Assembly: GCF_009712225.1 (NCBI RefSeq)
Contig: NZ_WASP01000009.1
Coordinates: forward strand, 1-33,590
Source of the DNA: Desulfovibrio sp.
GTDB lineage: Bacteria; Desulfobacterota; Desulfovibrionia; Desulfovibrionales; Desulfovibrionaceae
Direction of reading: 5' to 3'
DNA length: 33,590 nt
The notes under the pieces were generated by a model, which saw only the letters and a program-made list of their open reading frames with translations, was not told the origin of the DNA and did not search any database. Position 1 is the first letter of the stretch. Each line of letters opens with the position of its first letter. The position numbers were made by a program, and so were the translations under genes. Positions 20,983 to 28,760 of this stretch are shown here, one piece after another.

Positions 20983-21182
20983 AACGGATGGGCCGTAAGC
21001 CCGAGAAGAAAACCGAACTGCAGGAGGCGATCGAACTTGCTGAACAGGTGATGTTCGAAGCCGGCCGTGGAAAGGAGGATAGCTGGTACAGGGCATCGCA
21101 GGTCGAGAAATTGGCTAACGCGCTGCTGACACTGGTTAGAATCCGAGGAAGTGTCGATGAACCTCGATCCCAGTCGGAATAA
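20979..21182 (+). CDS. Hypothetical protein, 67 residues
   Basis: Small basic/acidic helical protein of unknown function. Its ATG overlaps the stop of the HTH-like gene by four bases, with an AAAGG site directly upstream, so the two are coupled. The sequence begins MKRMGRKPEKKTELQEAIELAEQVMFEAGRG (split by a Gly turn) and continues with SWYRASQVEKLANALLTLVRIRG. It probably forms a short helical hairpin or coiled coil and may be a partner of the HTH-like protein. The 3' end overlaps the start of the following gene by 26 bases. Confidence 0.55.
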   Translation: MKRMGRKPEKKTELQEAIELAEQVMFEAGRGKEDSWYRASQVEKLANALLTLVRIRGSVDEPRSQSE

Positions 21183-21990
21183 TATAAACGGAAAACCGGA
21201 TATGCAGTCGGCGTCCGCTCTTTCCGACGATTTTGCCGGTTTTGTGCCGGCGTGGCGACGCGCCAAGCTCCGGAGCCTTCTCCGTCAGGCGGAAGAGGAT
21301 GGACGGGCGGGCGCACCGCCGGAGGTCGACGCCCACCGGGCGCTTGCCCGCCGGCAGAACGCAGGGTACGCCGTCCATCAGGGAATGCCGTACCTGCCGT
21401 CTTGCCGTGAGGTGCGCCTTTGGCAAATCATCTTTGCGTGGCGGGGCAGCGTTGCCGGGGAGGTCTATCTGTCGCGCGAGGCGAGGACGGCGGCCGTCAC
21501 GGACATACACGTCGACTTCACTGATCGCGGGTGGTCTCCTCCAGGTGACAAGCAATTGCGCCGCTTGCTGGACGAGCCGTTGCCGGCGGCGCTGTCGGTC
21601 AGCGGCAATGTGGCTTGCGTGGCGCCACAAATCATCGACGTGGCACGGCTGCGCGAAATTCTCGGCGCGCTTCCAACGCCGTGTGCGCGCCGGCTGAAGG
21701 ATCTCATACGGTGGGAGGAACGGGCAGGACGGCTCACGGTATTGAGGCCGACAGTCATGCATTGGCTCAAGGGCAGTATCGATGGCGTCAGCCCGGCCGC
21801 CCGCCGGCGTTTACGGCTCTACTGCGCGGTGAACGGCCTCAGCACCGGCGGACTCTTCACCGAGCCTGGAAGGCGTGCCGTCGCCCTATTCGACGCGATC
21901 GCCGGCATTGAGAAGATCAATGGCGATGCCGCGGCGTCGGCCGGGTTCACAAGGAGCTTACCGGCGACCTCACCCACAAGCTGGTTGTGA
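21157..21990 (+). CDS. Hypothetical protein, 277 residues
   Basis: Unknown function. ATG 21157 follows GAGGAA by six bases. N-terminus: polar, then helical (FVPAWRRAKLRSLLRQAEEDGRAG). Middle: GYAVHQGMPYLPSCREVRLWQIIFAWRGSV and a beta-rich part (GEVYLSREARTAAVTDIHVDFTDRGW), then LPAALSVSGNVACVAPQIIDVARLREIL. C-terminal third is mostly helical (RRLKDLIRWEERAGRLTVLRPTVMHWL, RRRLRLYCAVNG, RRAVALFDAIAGIEK). The overall basic charge and position in an operon with the HTH-like gene suggest a DNA-associated role. The gene is convergent with the RecD-like gene, with only 51 bases between the stops and no clear terminator. Confidence 0.6.
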   Translation: MNLDPSRNNINGKPDMQSASALSDDFAGFVPAWRRAKLRSLLRQAEEDGRAGAPPEVDAHRALARRQNAGYAVHQGMPYLPSCREVRLWQIIFAWRGSVAGEVYLSREARTAAVTDIHVDFTDRGWSPPGDKQLRRLLDEPLPAALSVSGNVACVAPQIIDVARLREILGALPTPCARRLKDLIRWEERAGRLTVLRPTVMHWLKGSIDGVSPAARRRLRLYCAVNGLSTGGLFTEPGRRAVALFDAIAGIEKINGDAAASAGFTRSLPATSPTSWL

Positions 21991-22041
21991 GGTAGTTGCT
22001 GCGACACCACTGGTGACGAGCCGACGCGTGCGGTCATGTCT

Positions 22042-24012
22042 CTACGCCGCCATCGCCATCCCAATACACCGATCCTTCCATGCAAACTCTCGGCGCAACG
22101 CCTGAGTCAGCACTGCCTTCGGGCCGACCACGACGGCCTGCTGCTCAGCCCGGGTGAGGGACGTATACAGCCAGGACGGCTCCAGAAGGCGGCTCGGCTC
22201 GATGGCGATAACGACCCGCACCGCCTGGCTGCCTTGCAGCTTGTGGCAGGTCAGCGCATAGGCGAGATCCAGCTTGATCAGGTCGTCGCGGGCGAAGACA
22301 TGGGTCGCACCCTCGAACGACACCTCGACGGACCGACGCCAGATGTCGACGGCGGTCACAGTCCCCAGCATGCCGTTGAACAGGCCGCGCTTGTAGTCGT
22401 TCTCCAGGTGGACCACCGGGTCGCCGACGCTGAACAGCGCGCCGAGATAGCCCTTCACTTCGTCCTTGCCCTGGCGGCGGAAATCGTGGAACCGGAGATT
22501 CAGCGCCGCCACCCGCTGGTTGGTTGCCGCGACGACATGCAGGGCCAGGCCGTCGGCGCCGAAGCCACCGAGGCTGGTGACCGCTCGCGCCACCTCCCTG
22601 TCCAGGTCGGTCAGCTTGCAGTCCAACAGGGACACGCCATCGGCCGGGCCGTTGAAGGCGTCCAGTCCGAGCGGCATCCGGTGGCGGATGGCGTCGGCCA
22701 CCATGGGAATGTCGCTGGCATCGTCCTGGCGGAAGATCCTGGTCAACATGGCCGTGTCCGGCCGCTGGGCCAGCAGATGGAAGACCAGGCCGAAGCCGAT
22801 CGGCGGTAGCTGGGCGGTGTCGCCCACCATCACCAAGCGGCAGCCGGGCGGCATGGCCTTCAGAAGACGCGCCCACTGGCCAAGGTCCGGCATGGAGGAC
22901 TCGTCGACGATCACCATGGTCCTGTCATCGAACTGCGCCCAGTCGCCGTTCGGACGCTTGCCGTCCTCCTCGGCCGCCCGGCGGGCCGCAAGTTCGGACA
23001 GGGTCCGGTGAATGGTCTTGGCCAGCCGGTGCGTCGCCTGGGACAGGCGCAGCGCGGCCTTCCCGGCCAGGGCGCAAGGATGGACTGCGCCGCCCAGGGC
23101 CTCCCAGGCCAGCACCAGCGCCTGCATGGTGGCCGTCTTGCCGGTCCCGGCGCCGCCGCCGATGACGGCGAAGGGATTCAGCAGAGCATGCCGGACGGCG
23201 GCCCGCTGCTCGTCCGACAGCGGCTTGGGCAGCAGCGGCATGATCTGGTCTATGGCACGGTCGGCCGCCTCGGGGGTGACGACGATGCGTCCGCGCTCGG
23301 ACGGCATCGCCTCGATCCGAGCCATGACCTCCCGTTCGAGGAAAGCGCATCCGGCGAATCGCCAGACCGCCCCCGCGTCGACCAGGCGGCCGTGCTTCTC
23401 ACCGAGATGTTCGGCCAGGGCGAGGCCATGCCACTCCCGGCCGATGCGGGTCGCAAGGAGGCGCGTCAGGCGATCCTTGCCGATGGCGGTGTGTCCGGCC
23501 GTCATCCACTCGCCCACGGCGCTGTCGACGGCTCCCAGCAGCCGCTGCGGGGCGTCCCGGGCGCCGTCGGCGCCGAGGCGCAGGCCGAGGGCTCGCCGGC
23601 CGATCTGGTCCATCCGGGGCCATGGCAGCGTCTTGGCCAAGATGTAAGGATTGCTTACGAGTAGCTCCCCGGTCCGGGGGCCTAGGACGCGGACGATGCG
23701 GCGGGCCAACCCAGGTTGGTCGGTGATGCCGTGCCGGTCGAGCCAGGCCACGGCCTCATGCTCGGGGCGCAACTCGTCCGTCCACTTGGCCATCAGCACA
23801 GCGGCCAACCGCCTGGCCAACGCCGGCCGATCGGGCGCGACGGCGGCGGCCACCGCTTCGACATTGTTCATGTTTGACAGCGCGGCGTCCAACCCCTCAC
23901 CAAAGGCAGCAAGAACACGCTGCGCGCGCTCCGGACCGATGCCCCGCACCCGCTGCAGCAGGGCGCCCTGCAGGCCCGTTTGGGCGGCGGTTCTGGGCGC
24001 GGCGGTATTCAT
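22042..24012 (-). CDS. RecD2-like superfamily 1 DNA helicase, 656 residues
   Basis: An ATP-dependent 5'-3' helicase of the RecD/RecD2/TraA group. N-terminus: helix-hairpin-helix-like RVRGIGPERAQRVLAAFGEG (21-40), as in RecD2. Then a helical region (residues 60-240) and the motor: Walker A GGGAGTGKTA (285-294), Walker B VIVDESSM (367-374), GDTAQLPPIGFG (397-408), RIFRQD (425-430). Near the C-terminus are LAYALTCHKLQGSQ (motif V-like), and LYTSLTRAEQ (motif VI). All motor motifs are intact; it lacks a nuclease domain. It is the last gene of the recombinase string and its ATG overlaps the stop of the coiled-coil gene. Likely role: unwinding or processing of recombination intermediates of the element. 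A host RecD2 copy carried by chance is less likely, given the coupling. Confidence 0.85.
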   Translation of the reverse strand: MNTAAPRTAAQTGLQGALLQRVRGIGPERAQRVLAAFGEGLDAALSNMNNVEAVAAAVAPDRPALARRLAAVLMAKWTDELRPEHEAVAWLDRHGITDQPGLARRIVRVLGPRTGELLVSNPYILAKTLPWPRMDQIGRRALGLRLGADGARDAPQRLLGAVDSAVGEWMTAGHTAIGKDRLTRLLATRIGREWHGLALAEHLGEKHGRLVDAGAVWRFAGCAFLEREVMARIEAMPSERGRIVVTPEAADRAIDQIMPLLPKPLSDEQRAAVRHALLNPFAVIGGGAGTGKTATMQALVLAWEALGGAVHPCALAGKAALRLSQATHRLAKTIHRTLSELAARRAAEEDGKRPNGDWAQFDDRTMVIVDESSMPDLGQWARLLKAMPPGCRLVMVGDTAQLPPIGFGLVFHLLAQRPDTAMLTRIFRQDDASDIPMVADAIRHRMPLGLDAFNGPADGVSLLDCKLTDLDREVARAVTSLGGFGADGLALHVVAATNQRVAALNLRFHDFRRQGKDEVKGYLGALFSVGDPVVHLENDYKRGLFNGMLGTVTAVDIWRRSVEVSFEGATHVFARDDLIKLDLAYALTCHKLQGSQAVRVVIAIEPSRLLEPSWLYTSLTRAEQQAVVVGPKAVLTQALRREFAWKDRCIGMAMAA

Positions 24013-24509
24013 CAGTCGCCCGCGGCGCCGAACGGATCGTGGAAAGGCCGGTCGCCGGTCTCGTAGATGGCAGCGATCTGCGCCTCAAGCTGCAGCACCT
24101 TCTGCCGCAGATGTTCGTTGTCGGCGGTCAGCAGGTCAATACGACGCAGCGCCTCCACCAGGTCCTCCGACGCCTTCTTCTCGGCGTTTCCGGCCCGGGC
24201 CAGTTTGGCGCGGACCGTCTCGGCCGCCTCGTCATCGAGCGCTCGGCTGCCGATCGGTGCCAAGCCCATGGCTTCGGCCACGATGTTCACCGCGTCGAAC
24301 AATTCGCGCTTTCGGTGGAAATGCTGGACGCTGAACGGTTTCAGCCCGAGCTCGCGCACCAGACCGGTGACGTTCACCTTGCCGTCCGCCGTCGCCGGCA
24401 GCGTCGGCGTCCGTCGATCGCTCGGCACGGCCTCGAACGCCGCCAGCTTGGCGTCGAGATAGGGCTCCAAAAGAGCGATGATTGTGGGAACGATGGATTT
24501 AGCCGGCAT
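24012..24509 (-). CDS. Small helical protein with C-terminal coiled coil, 165 residues
   Basis: Start ATG 24509 lies within the end of the upstream gene (GAGGACGATGCC) and the product begins MPAKSIVPTIIALLEPYLDAKLAAFEAV. The middle holds an HTH-like stretch (KVNVTGLVRELGLKPFSVQHFHRKRELFDAV). The C-terminal 60 residues (KKASEDLVEALRRIDLLTADNEHLRQKVLQLEAQIAAIYE) are a clear coiled coil with a heptad Leu pattern. It is coupled on both sides (overlap with the upstream gene by 11 bases and with the helicase gene by one base of a TGATG). In the TnpABC picture it may be an accessory DNA-binding factor. No named family is recognised. Confidence 0.65.
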   Translation of the reverse strand: MPAKSIVPTIIALLEPYLDAKLAAFEAVPSDRRTPTLPATADGKVNVTGLVRELGLKPFSVQHFHRKRELFDAVNIVAEAMGLAPIGSRALDDEAAETVRAKLARAGNAEKKASEDLVEALRRIDLLTADNEHLRQKVLQLEAQIAAIYETGDRPFHDPFGAAGD

Positions 24510-24978
24510 CGTCCTCGCCGTCCGGGAAAGCGACCACATGGCCGGTCGCGCCGACAATCCTATTGGGCTGCGGTCGGGCCGCGCGTCGCAGCGCCTTCCT
24601 GACCTCCTGGTCGGTGCTTCGCTCCATGGCGCGCATGCGGAGCAGCATCGCCGCCATGGCATCCGTCGCGGCCTGGCGCTGCTGTTTGAGCTTGGCGTTC
24701 TCCTCCCGTAGCCTGGCGATGACGTGGTCGGCGGAGGTGATGGGCTCTGTGCCGAGAGTTTCGATCTGGGCGACGATGTTCTCGTAGCGATCGAGCGTAA
24801 CGCGACTCCGCCCAGCCTCGGCGGCCACCGTCGCCTTATTGATCTTCAGCTTGCCGTCTTTCGCCCTCTTCGCGAGATCCCGATTCATCGGCTTTCCCGC
24901 CACCAACCGCTCTATGGCCGCGAGGAAATCCTTCTCCACCCGGCCGATCGCGGCCGGTTCCTTTGCCTTACGCGACAT
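24499..24978 (-). CDS. TnpC-like small protein (HTH plus coiled coil), 159 residues
   Basis: Start ATG 24978 (MSRKAKEPAAIGRVEKDFLAAIERLV) is inside the end of the second TnpB-like gene; the longer frame above it is a shadow. The N-terminal half has a basic segment (RDLAKRAKDGKLKI) and an HTH-like core (NKATVAAEAGRSRVTLDRYENIVAQI). The second half is a coiled coil (HVIARLREENAKLKQQRQAA, then TDAMAAMLLRMRAMERST) and a basic stretch (RKALRRAARPQP). This layout matches the small TnpC proteins that accompany Tn554-type recombinases and help orient integration. It overlaps both neighbours by 11 bases. Confidence 0.65.
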   Translation of the reverse strand: MSRKAKEPAAIGRVEKDFLAAIERLVAGKPMNRDLAKRAKDGKLKINKATVAAEAGRSRVTLDRYENIVAQIETLGTEPITSADHVIARLREENAKLKQQRQAATDAMAAMLLRMRAMERSTDQEVRKALRRAARPQPNRIVGATGHVVAFPDGEDDAG

Positions 24979-26878
24979 CGCCGTTGTCCCCACTTTGTTC
25001 CATTTTTTTGAGGACGGCCAGGCATTGAGCCGCACGTTGCCGGCACAGCATGGCCAGCGCGATATCGCCCTGGGCTTCGGCGTCTTCTATGGCACCGGTC
25101 TGCTTGGCCAATCGGTCCTGCCAGAAGGCCATGTGCATATTGTTGGCGACGACCAGGTTCTTGCATTCCCAGCAGAGGTCCGGCCGTGCCGCCGACCAAA
25201 GCGGGGCGCGCAGCATCCATTTGGCTGGACAACCGTCCGTGCATTTCCCGGTGCCCGGCCTGAACATGCAATCGCCGGCTGGCTGACCCCTGAACCGCAC
25301 CTCCCACGCCCGCATGCTGGAAGAACGCACCAATTCCTCGACGTCGGCTTGCCTGTCTTCGGTCGAGCGGTTACCGAGGGATATGCCGAGCCTGCGCGCT
25401 GTCTTTTGAAGCTCGTCCACCAGCGGCCCATTGTGGCGTGATTTCCCAGACATCATCGAACCGATCATGGCCACGGTGTTCTGGACAGCGGCATCGTCGA
25501 GCAGCTGGAGCAATTCAGGATCCGCGGCGACATAGCCTTGCTCCGTCATCGCAATACTGAGGTGCTTGAAGTGGTCCTTAAGCGCGGGGAGCATGGCGCT
25601 GTCCGAGCGTATGACGTACTGGGCGAAAGTTTTGCGCCATTGGTGTGTGCTAGGATTGTGGTTCGCCAAGAGATCGTCCGTGTCGAAGAAGTCTTTGACG
25701 GCGTAGATCATGATCGGGACTGAGTAAGGCTTGCCGGAAACGGCGTCGACACCCATTGCCAGCACAAGTTCATTTGTGCCATCCGCTTCCCGCCAAGGCC
25801 GATAGAGCCGTTCCAATGCACAAACTGCCAGTACGGGGATTGGCAATGATTCCGGGCCGCTACCCACGGGCCGGGAGCCGACTAGCCAGTCATTCTCAGC
25901 CGGGGTGGGTAAGGTTTTCGACAACAGACTGCGAATGAAAAAGAGTTCGTCGAGGCCACTAAGCGAGGGTTTTACGACAATGCAGTCGGGCAAACCTGTG
26001 GTGGGGTCGATCCCACTTGTCTTGATTGCGCAGATCTCATTGGCCCGCATCCCCGTAAGGGCTTGAATGAGGATGACGCAGGCGTCCCTGACGCGGTTAA
26101 TTTTGATGATCGCCTTTATCCGATCTTGGGGAAGCGATTCATCGACAACTTTTAGCTTGGTGTAGTGTTTGCTCGATAGCCCCCTGTGTTCGAATACAGC
26201 GGCGGCGCACTGCATGGCTTCCGCGAAGATGTCCTCTTCGGTGGCCTGCAAGGAGAGTTCGATGGCCCGGCGGAAAACATCGTCGGGAATTGGGGGAATG
26301 GTGCCGTCCTGCCGCTCGGCTGTTTCTCGTGCCACCTCGTTTGCCCGCCTTCCTTGGAAAGGCGGGCATTGCGGCACAGGCAACCCAGCCGTTTCCAGGA
26401 CAGCGTGGAATTGCCAGAGTTTTATCGGAAAGGCGACAGCATTGCGGAGGGTATTGAATGGTCCCCTCTTATTCTTGCGGCGATATGCGTCTACCCTGGC
26501 GACATCGAGAAAGTCCCTGAAGGCGCCGTCGTCCAGTTCATTGAACGCGATGTAGTCGTTGCTGCACATCCACCTCACGAAATTCGTCATAGAATGATAA
26601 AATGCGTAGGTGGTATTGGCCTTGGACACACGGCCGCCAATACAGGAGTTCATAAAGGTCCATATCACTTGGCGGCAAGACTCAAGCAACGTGCCCCACG
26701 AAATATCGGTAAATAGACTGCCGTCAGGCATTTCGAATGCCCAATCGAGCGTCTTTGGGTATTGACCAGGAGTCGTCTCTTCGAGAATCCACTTCGGGTC
26801 TTCCCAGGCCGATTTATTGCTCACGGCAATAGGCCGGACACAATCCTGGTTTTGGGTTTGGTGCTGGTTTGTCTGCAT
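24968..26878 (-). CDS. Tyrosine recombinase, TnpB-type, 636 residues, with intact active site
   Basis: A large phage-integrase-family recombinase. Start ATG 26878 follows the preceding gene by 7 bases. The N-terminal 240 residues form the arm/core-binding part (SMTNFVRWMCSNDYIAFNEL, FNTLRNAVAFPIKLW). Catalytic domain: Arg278 in LTGMRANEI, HQWR (His412, Arg415), His439 in FKHLS and the nucleophile Tyr449 in EQGYV. The sequence between 370 and 410 looks normal. After the catalytic domain comes a Cys-rich C-terminus (CMFRPGTGKCTDGCPAKWML, then DLCWECKNLV), probably a zinc finger for DNA or protein contact. It matches the large second recombinase of Tn554-like elements; it acts on the element's ends in concert with the other two. 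Confidence 0.8.
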   Translation of the reverse strand: MQTNQHQTQNQDCVRPIAVSNKSAWEDPKWILEETTPGQYPKTLDWAFEMPDGSLFTDISWGTLLESCRQVIWTFMNSCIGGRVSKANTTYAFYHSMTNFVRWMCSNDYIAFNELDDGAFRDFLDVARVDAYRRKNKRGPFNTLRNAVAFPIKLWQFHAVLETAGLPVPQCPPFQGRRANEVARETAERQDGTIPPIPDDVFRRAIELSLQATEEDIFAEAMQCAAAVFEHRGLSSKHYTKLKVVDESLPQDRIKAIIKINRVRDACVILIQALTGMRANEICAIKTSGIDPTTGLPDCIVVKPSLSGLDELFFIRSLLSKTLPTPAENDWLVGSRPVGSGPESLPIPVLAVCALERLYRPWREADGTNELVLAMGVDAVSGKPYSVPIMIYAVKDFFDTDDLLANHNPSTHQWRKTFAQYVIRSDSAMLPALKDHFKHLSIAMTEQGYVAADPELLQLLDDAAVQNTVAMIGSMMSGKSRHNGPLVDELQKTARRLGISLGNRSTEDRQADVEELVRSSSMRAWEVRFRGQPAGDCMFRPGTGKCTDGCPAKWMLRAPLWSAARPDLCWECKNLVVANNMHMAFWQDRLAKQTGAIEDAEAQGDIALAMLCRQRAAQCLAVLKKMEQSGDNGDVA

Positions 26879-26885
26879 CTCGGAT

Positions 26886-28760
26886 TTACTCGATGGCCAA
26901 GAGCGGAGGGAGACGAATCGTCTCGGCGGCTGCGAAGACGGCAGGATCGCGGAATGACGGCAGCCAGCGTTCGTGAAGCATCTCCAAGGCTGGACCCCAC
27001 TCGCTGAGCCACCGCTGCGGAGACATATCGCCCTTCGCCGCGTCGATGGCCGATGTGAGGCGGACGAGGTGCGCCAGAGCGTGGGGCGATTGGGAATCGA
27101 CCGATGCGAGCGGACACGTCACGCATTCGCCCCAGGCGGAGCAAATCTTCCCTTGGGTTTGACCTGGAATTGGCGAATCGTAAGGGTCGAAGCATTCGAA
27201 ACCGCCGGTCGCCGCTCTCCCTGTCCCCCGCGGGAAGGGCTGCCGGCTATCCGCCCGTCCATCTGACGCAATCCATCGCCCCCGTCGATTGACAATTTCA
27301 CTCAACCTCTCCATTCGGCGCCTGCGGACCGCGGTCGAGACATAATGACCGTCGGTCATATCGACTGAGCCGTGGTTCAGGATGGTTTGCTGGGCCTTAA
27401 TGTCGCCGCCACTGATGAGATCGACCAACTCAGAAATGGTTGGCCTTACCTGGGACAAAGTAAATTCGGGAAGCCCATGCGCGGCTGCAAACTCTCTCAG
27501 TTTCTTGTTGAACACGCCGATCAGGAAGTGGTTGGCTTGAACCTCCTTGCCGGCACCGATCCCCCTGAAAATGAACAATTTGGTCGAGAGGGGACCGGCG
27601 AAACGCCTCACTCTTCGGGTGATCGTCTCGGTGTTGCGGAAGATCGTCACGGGGTTGTCGATGTTCTCATCGTCGCAAGGGTAGGTACGCACTTGATCGC
27701 GCCCGGCTCGATTCTTCTTTCCGACGATCTTTTGCCTGGCATCGATTCCATGCAGGTCGGCAGATCCGGAGGCTAACGGATTTTCACGTAACGCCGACAA
27801 TTCCATGCCGAGAATTGTCTCGGGATTGAAGGCGGTCCTGATGGCCAGCATCAGAGCGAACGGCACCAAGTCACGGCTCGATGCGGCCAGCCAATCGTTT
27901 ACTCGCAGCAATCCGCCATTCTTGAATATTACATACCGCAAGGTGCGGTCCTGGGCCTTCTTCTCCGCACCAATGCTGATCACACCGCTATATTCGTCTT
28001 CAATGAAGGCCAACAAGACATCAAGACGACCAGATGTGATGTCGACGCCTTCCGCGATGGCTGCCCGGCCGGAGGCCAGCAACGCATCACCCTTGTCGAG
28101 ACGCTGCAAGACTTCGCGCATCTCCCGCAGGCAGGCCACTTCAATCGCCGCAAGGGTCGTTATTGGCAGCCCCTCACGCGAGACGACACGACGATGGCGG
28201 CCTGGCCAAAGGCCCTCTGGGAAATCGATCCGCGCCGGCAGGAAAGCCCTGTATTCGGGCAAGTGTGATAACCTACCGACGACTTTCTTCAGGACGCCGA
28301 ATGCGCCGCTCTTGGCGCTCTCGCTCATACCCGTCGCGTCCATCCACTTCACGAACTCACGGACCAAGTCCCCATCGATGTCTGCCAAGGTCGCGTCGCA
28401 ACGCCCCTTCTCGGCGAGGAACTGGCAGAAGGTGTTGACGCGGGAGAGAGCCGATTGGACCGTCGCGGGCCGTTTAGTTCTGTAGTGCGCGAAGAAGGCT
28501 CTGGCGAACGGTTCCGCCAACAGAGACGCCGCGAGCCAGTGCTCGCCAGGGTTCATGCTGATCGGTTTTTTCATATTCGGCCTGAACGGGAGGGTGATCG
28601 TGATCCGCCCCGGCCCGTCGTCCGCCCGATGTTCCACCTCAACGCCGCCTTCCATGCGCGGCGTGGGAATGGGGACCACTCCGCCGGCACGGCTGCCGCG
28701 GTCATGTGTCTGGGCCGTGGGAGCGCCAAGCAGTTTGGCGCGATCAAGTCGTCTGGCCAT
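26886..28760 (-). CDS. Divergent tyrosine recombinase, TnpB-type, 624 residues, with altered active site
   Basis: ATG 28760 overlaps the end of the first recombinase gene by 17 bases. Core-binding region about 70-200 (LSRVNTFCQFLAEKG, VREFVKWMDATG). In the catalytic domain the usual T-G-x-R block reads RTAFNPETILGMELSAL (308-324), so the first catalytic Arg is replaced by Asn312. The H-x-x-R block reads LSQVRPTISEL, keeping Arg439 but with Ser for the first His. His463 (ILNHGS) and the presumptive nucleophile Tyr473 (DGHYVS) remain. A Cys-rich end follows (ICSAWGECVTCPL). Either this is a regulatory or structural partner without full catalysis, or it uses different residues; similar 'N-P-E' variants occur in known element recombinases. 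It would need the intact partners for recombination. Confidence 0.75.
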   Translation of the reverse strand: MARRLDRAKLLGAPTAQTHDRGSRAGGVVPIPTPRMEGGVEVEHRADDGPGRITITLPFRPNMKKPISMNPGEHWLAASLLAEPFARAFFAHYRTKRPATVQSALSRVNTFCQFLAEKGRCDATLADIDGDLVREFVKWMDATGMSESAKSGAFGVLKKVVGRLSHLPEYRAFLPARIDFPEGLWPGRHRRVVSREGLPITTLAAIEVACLREMREVLQRLDKGDALLASGRAAIAEGVDITSGRLDVLLAFIEDEYSGVISIGAEKKAQDRTLRYVIFKNGGLLRVNDWLAASSRDLVPFALMLAIRTAFNPETILGMELSALRENPLASGSADLHGIDARQKIVGKKNRAGRDQVRTYPCDDENIDNPVTIFRNTETITRRVRRFAGPLSTKLFIFRGIGAGKEVQANHFLIGVFNKKLREFAAAHGLPEFTLSQVRPTISELVDLISGGDIKAQQTILNHGSVDMTDGHYVSTAVRRRRMERLSEIVNRRGRWIASDGRADSRQPFPRGTGRAATGGFECFDPYDSPIPGQTQGKICSAWGECVTCPLASVDSQSPHALAHLVRLTSAIDAAKGDMSPQRWLSEWGPALEMLHERWLPSFRDPAVFAAAETIRLPPLLAIE

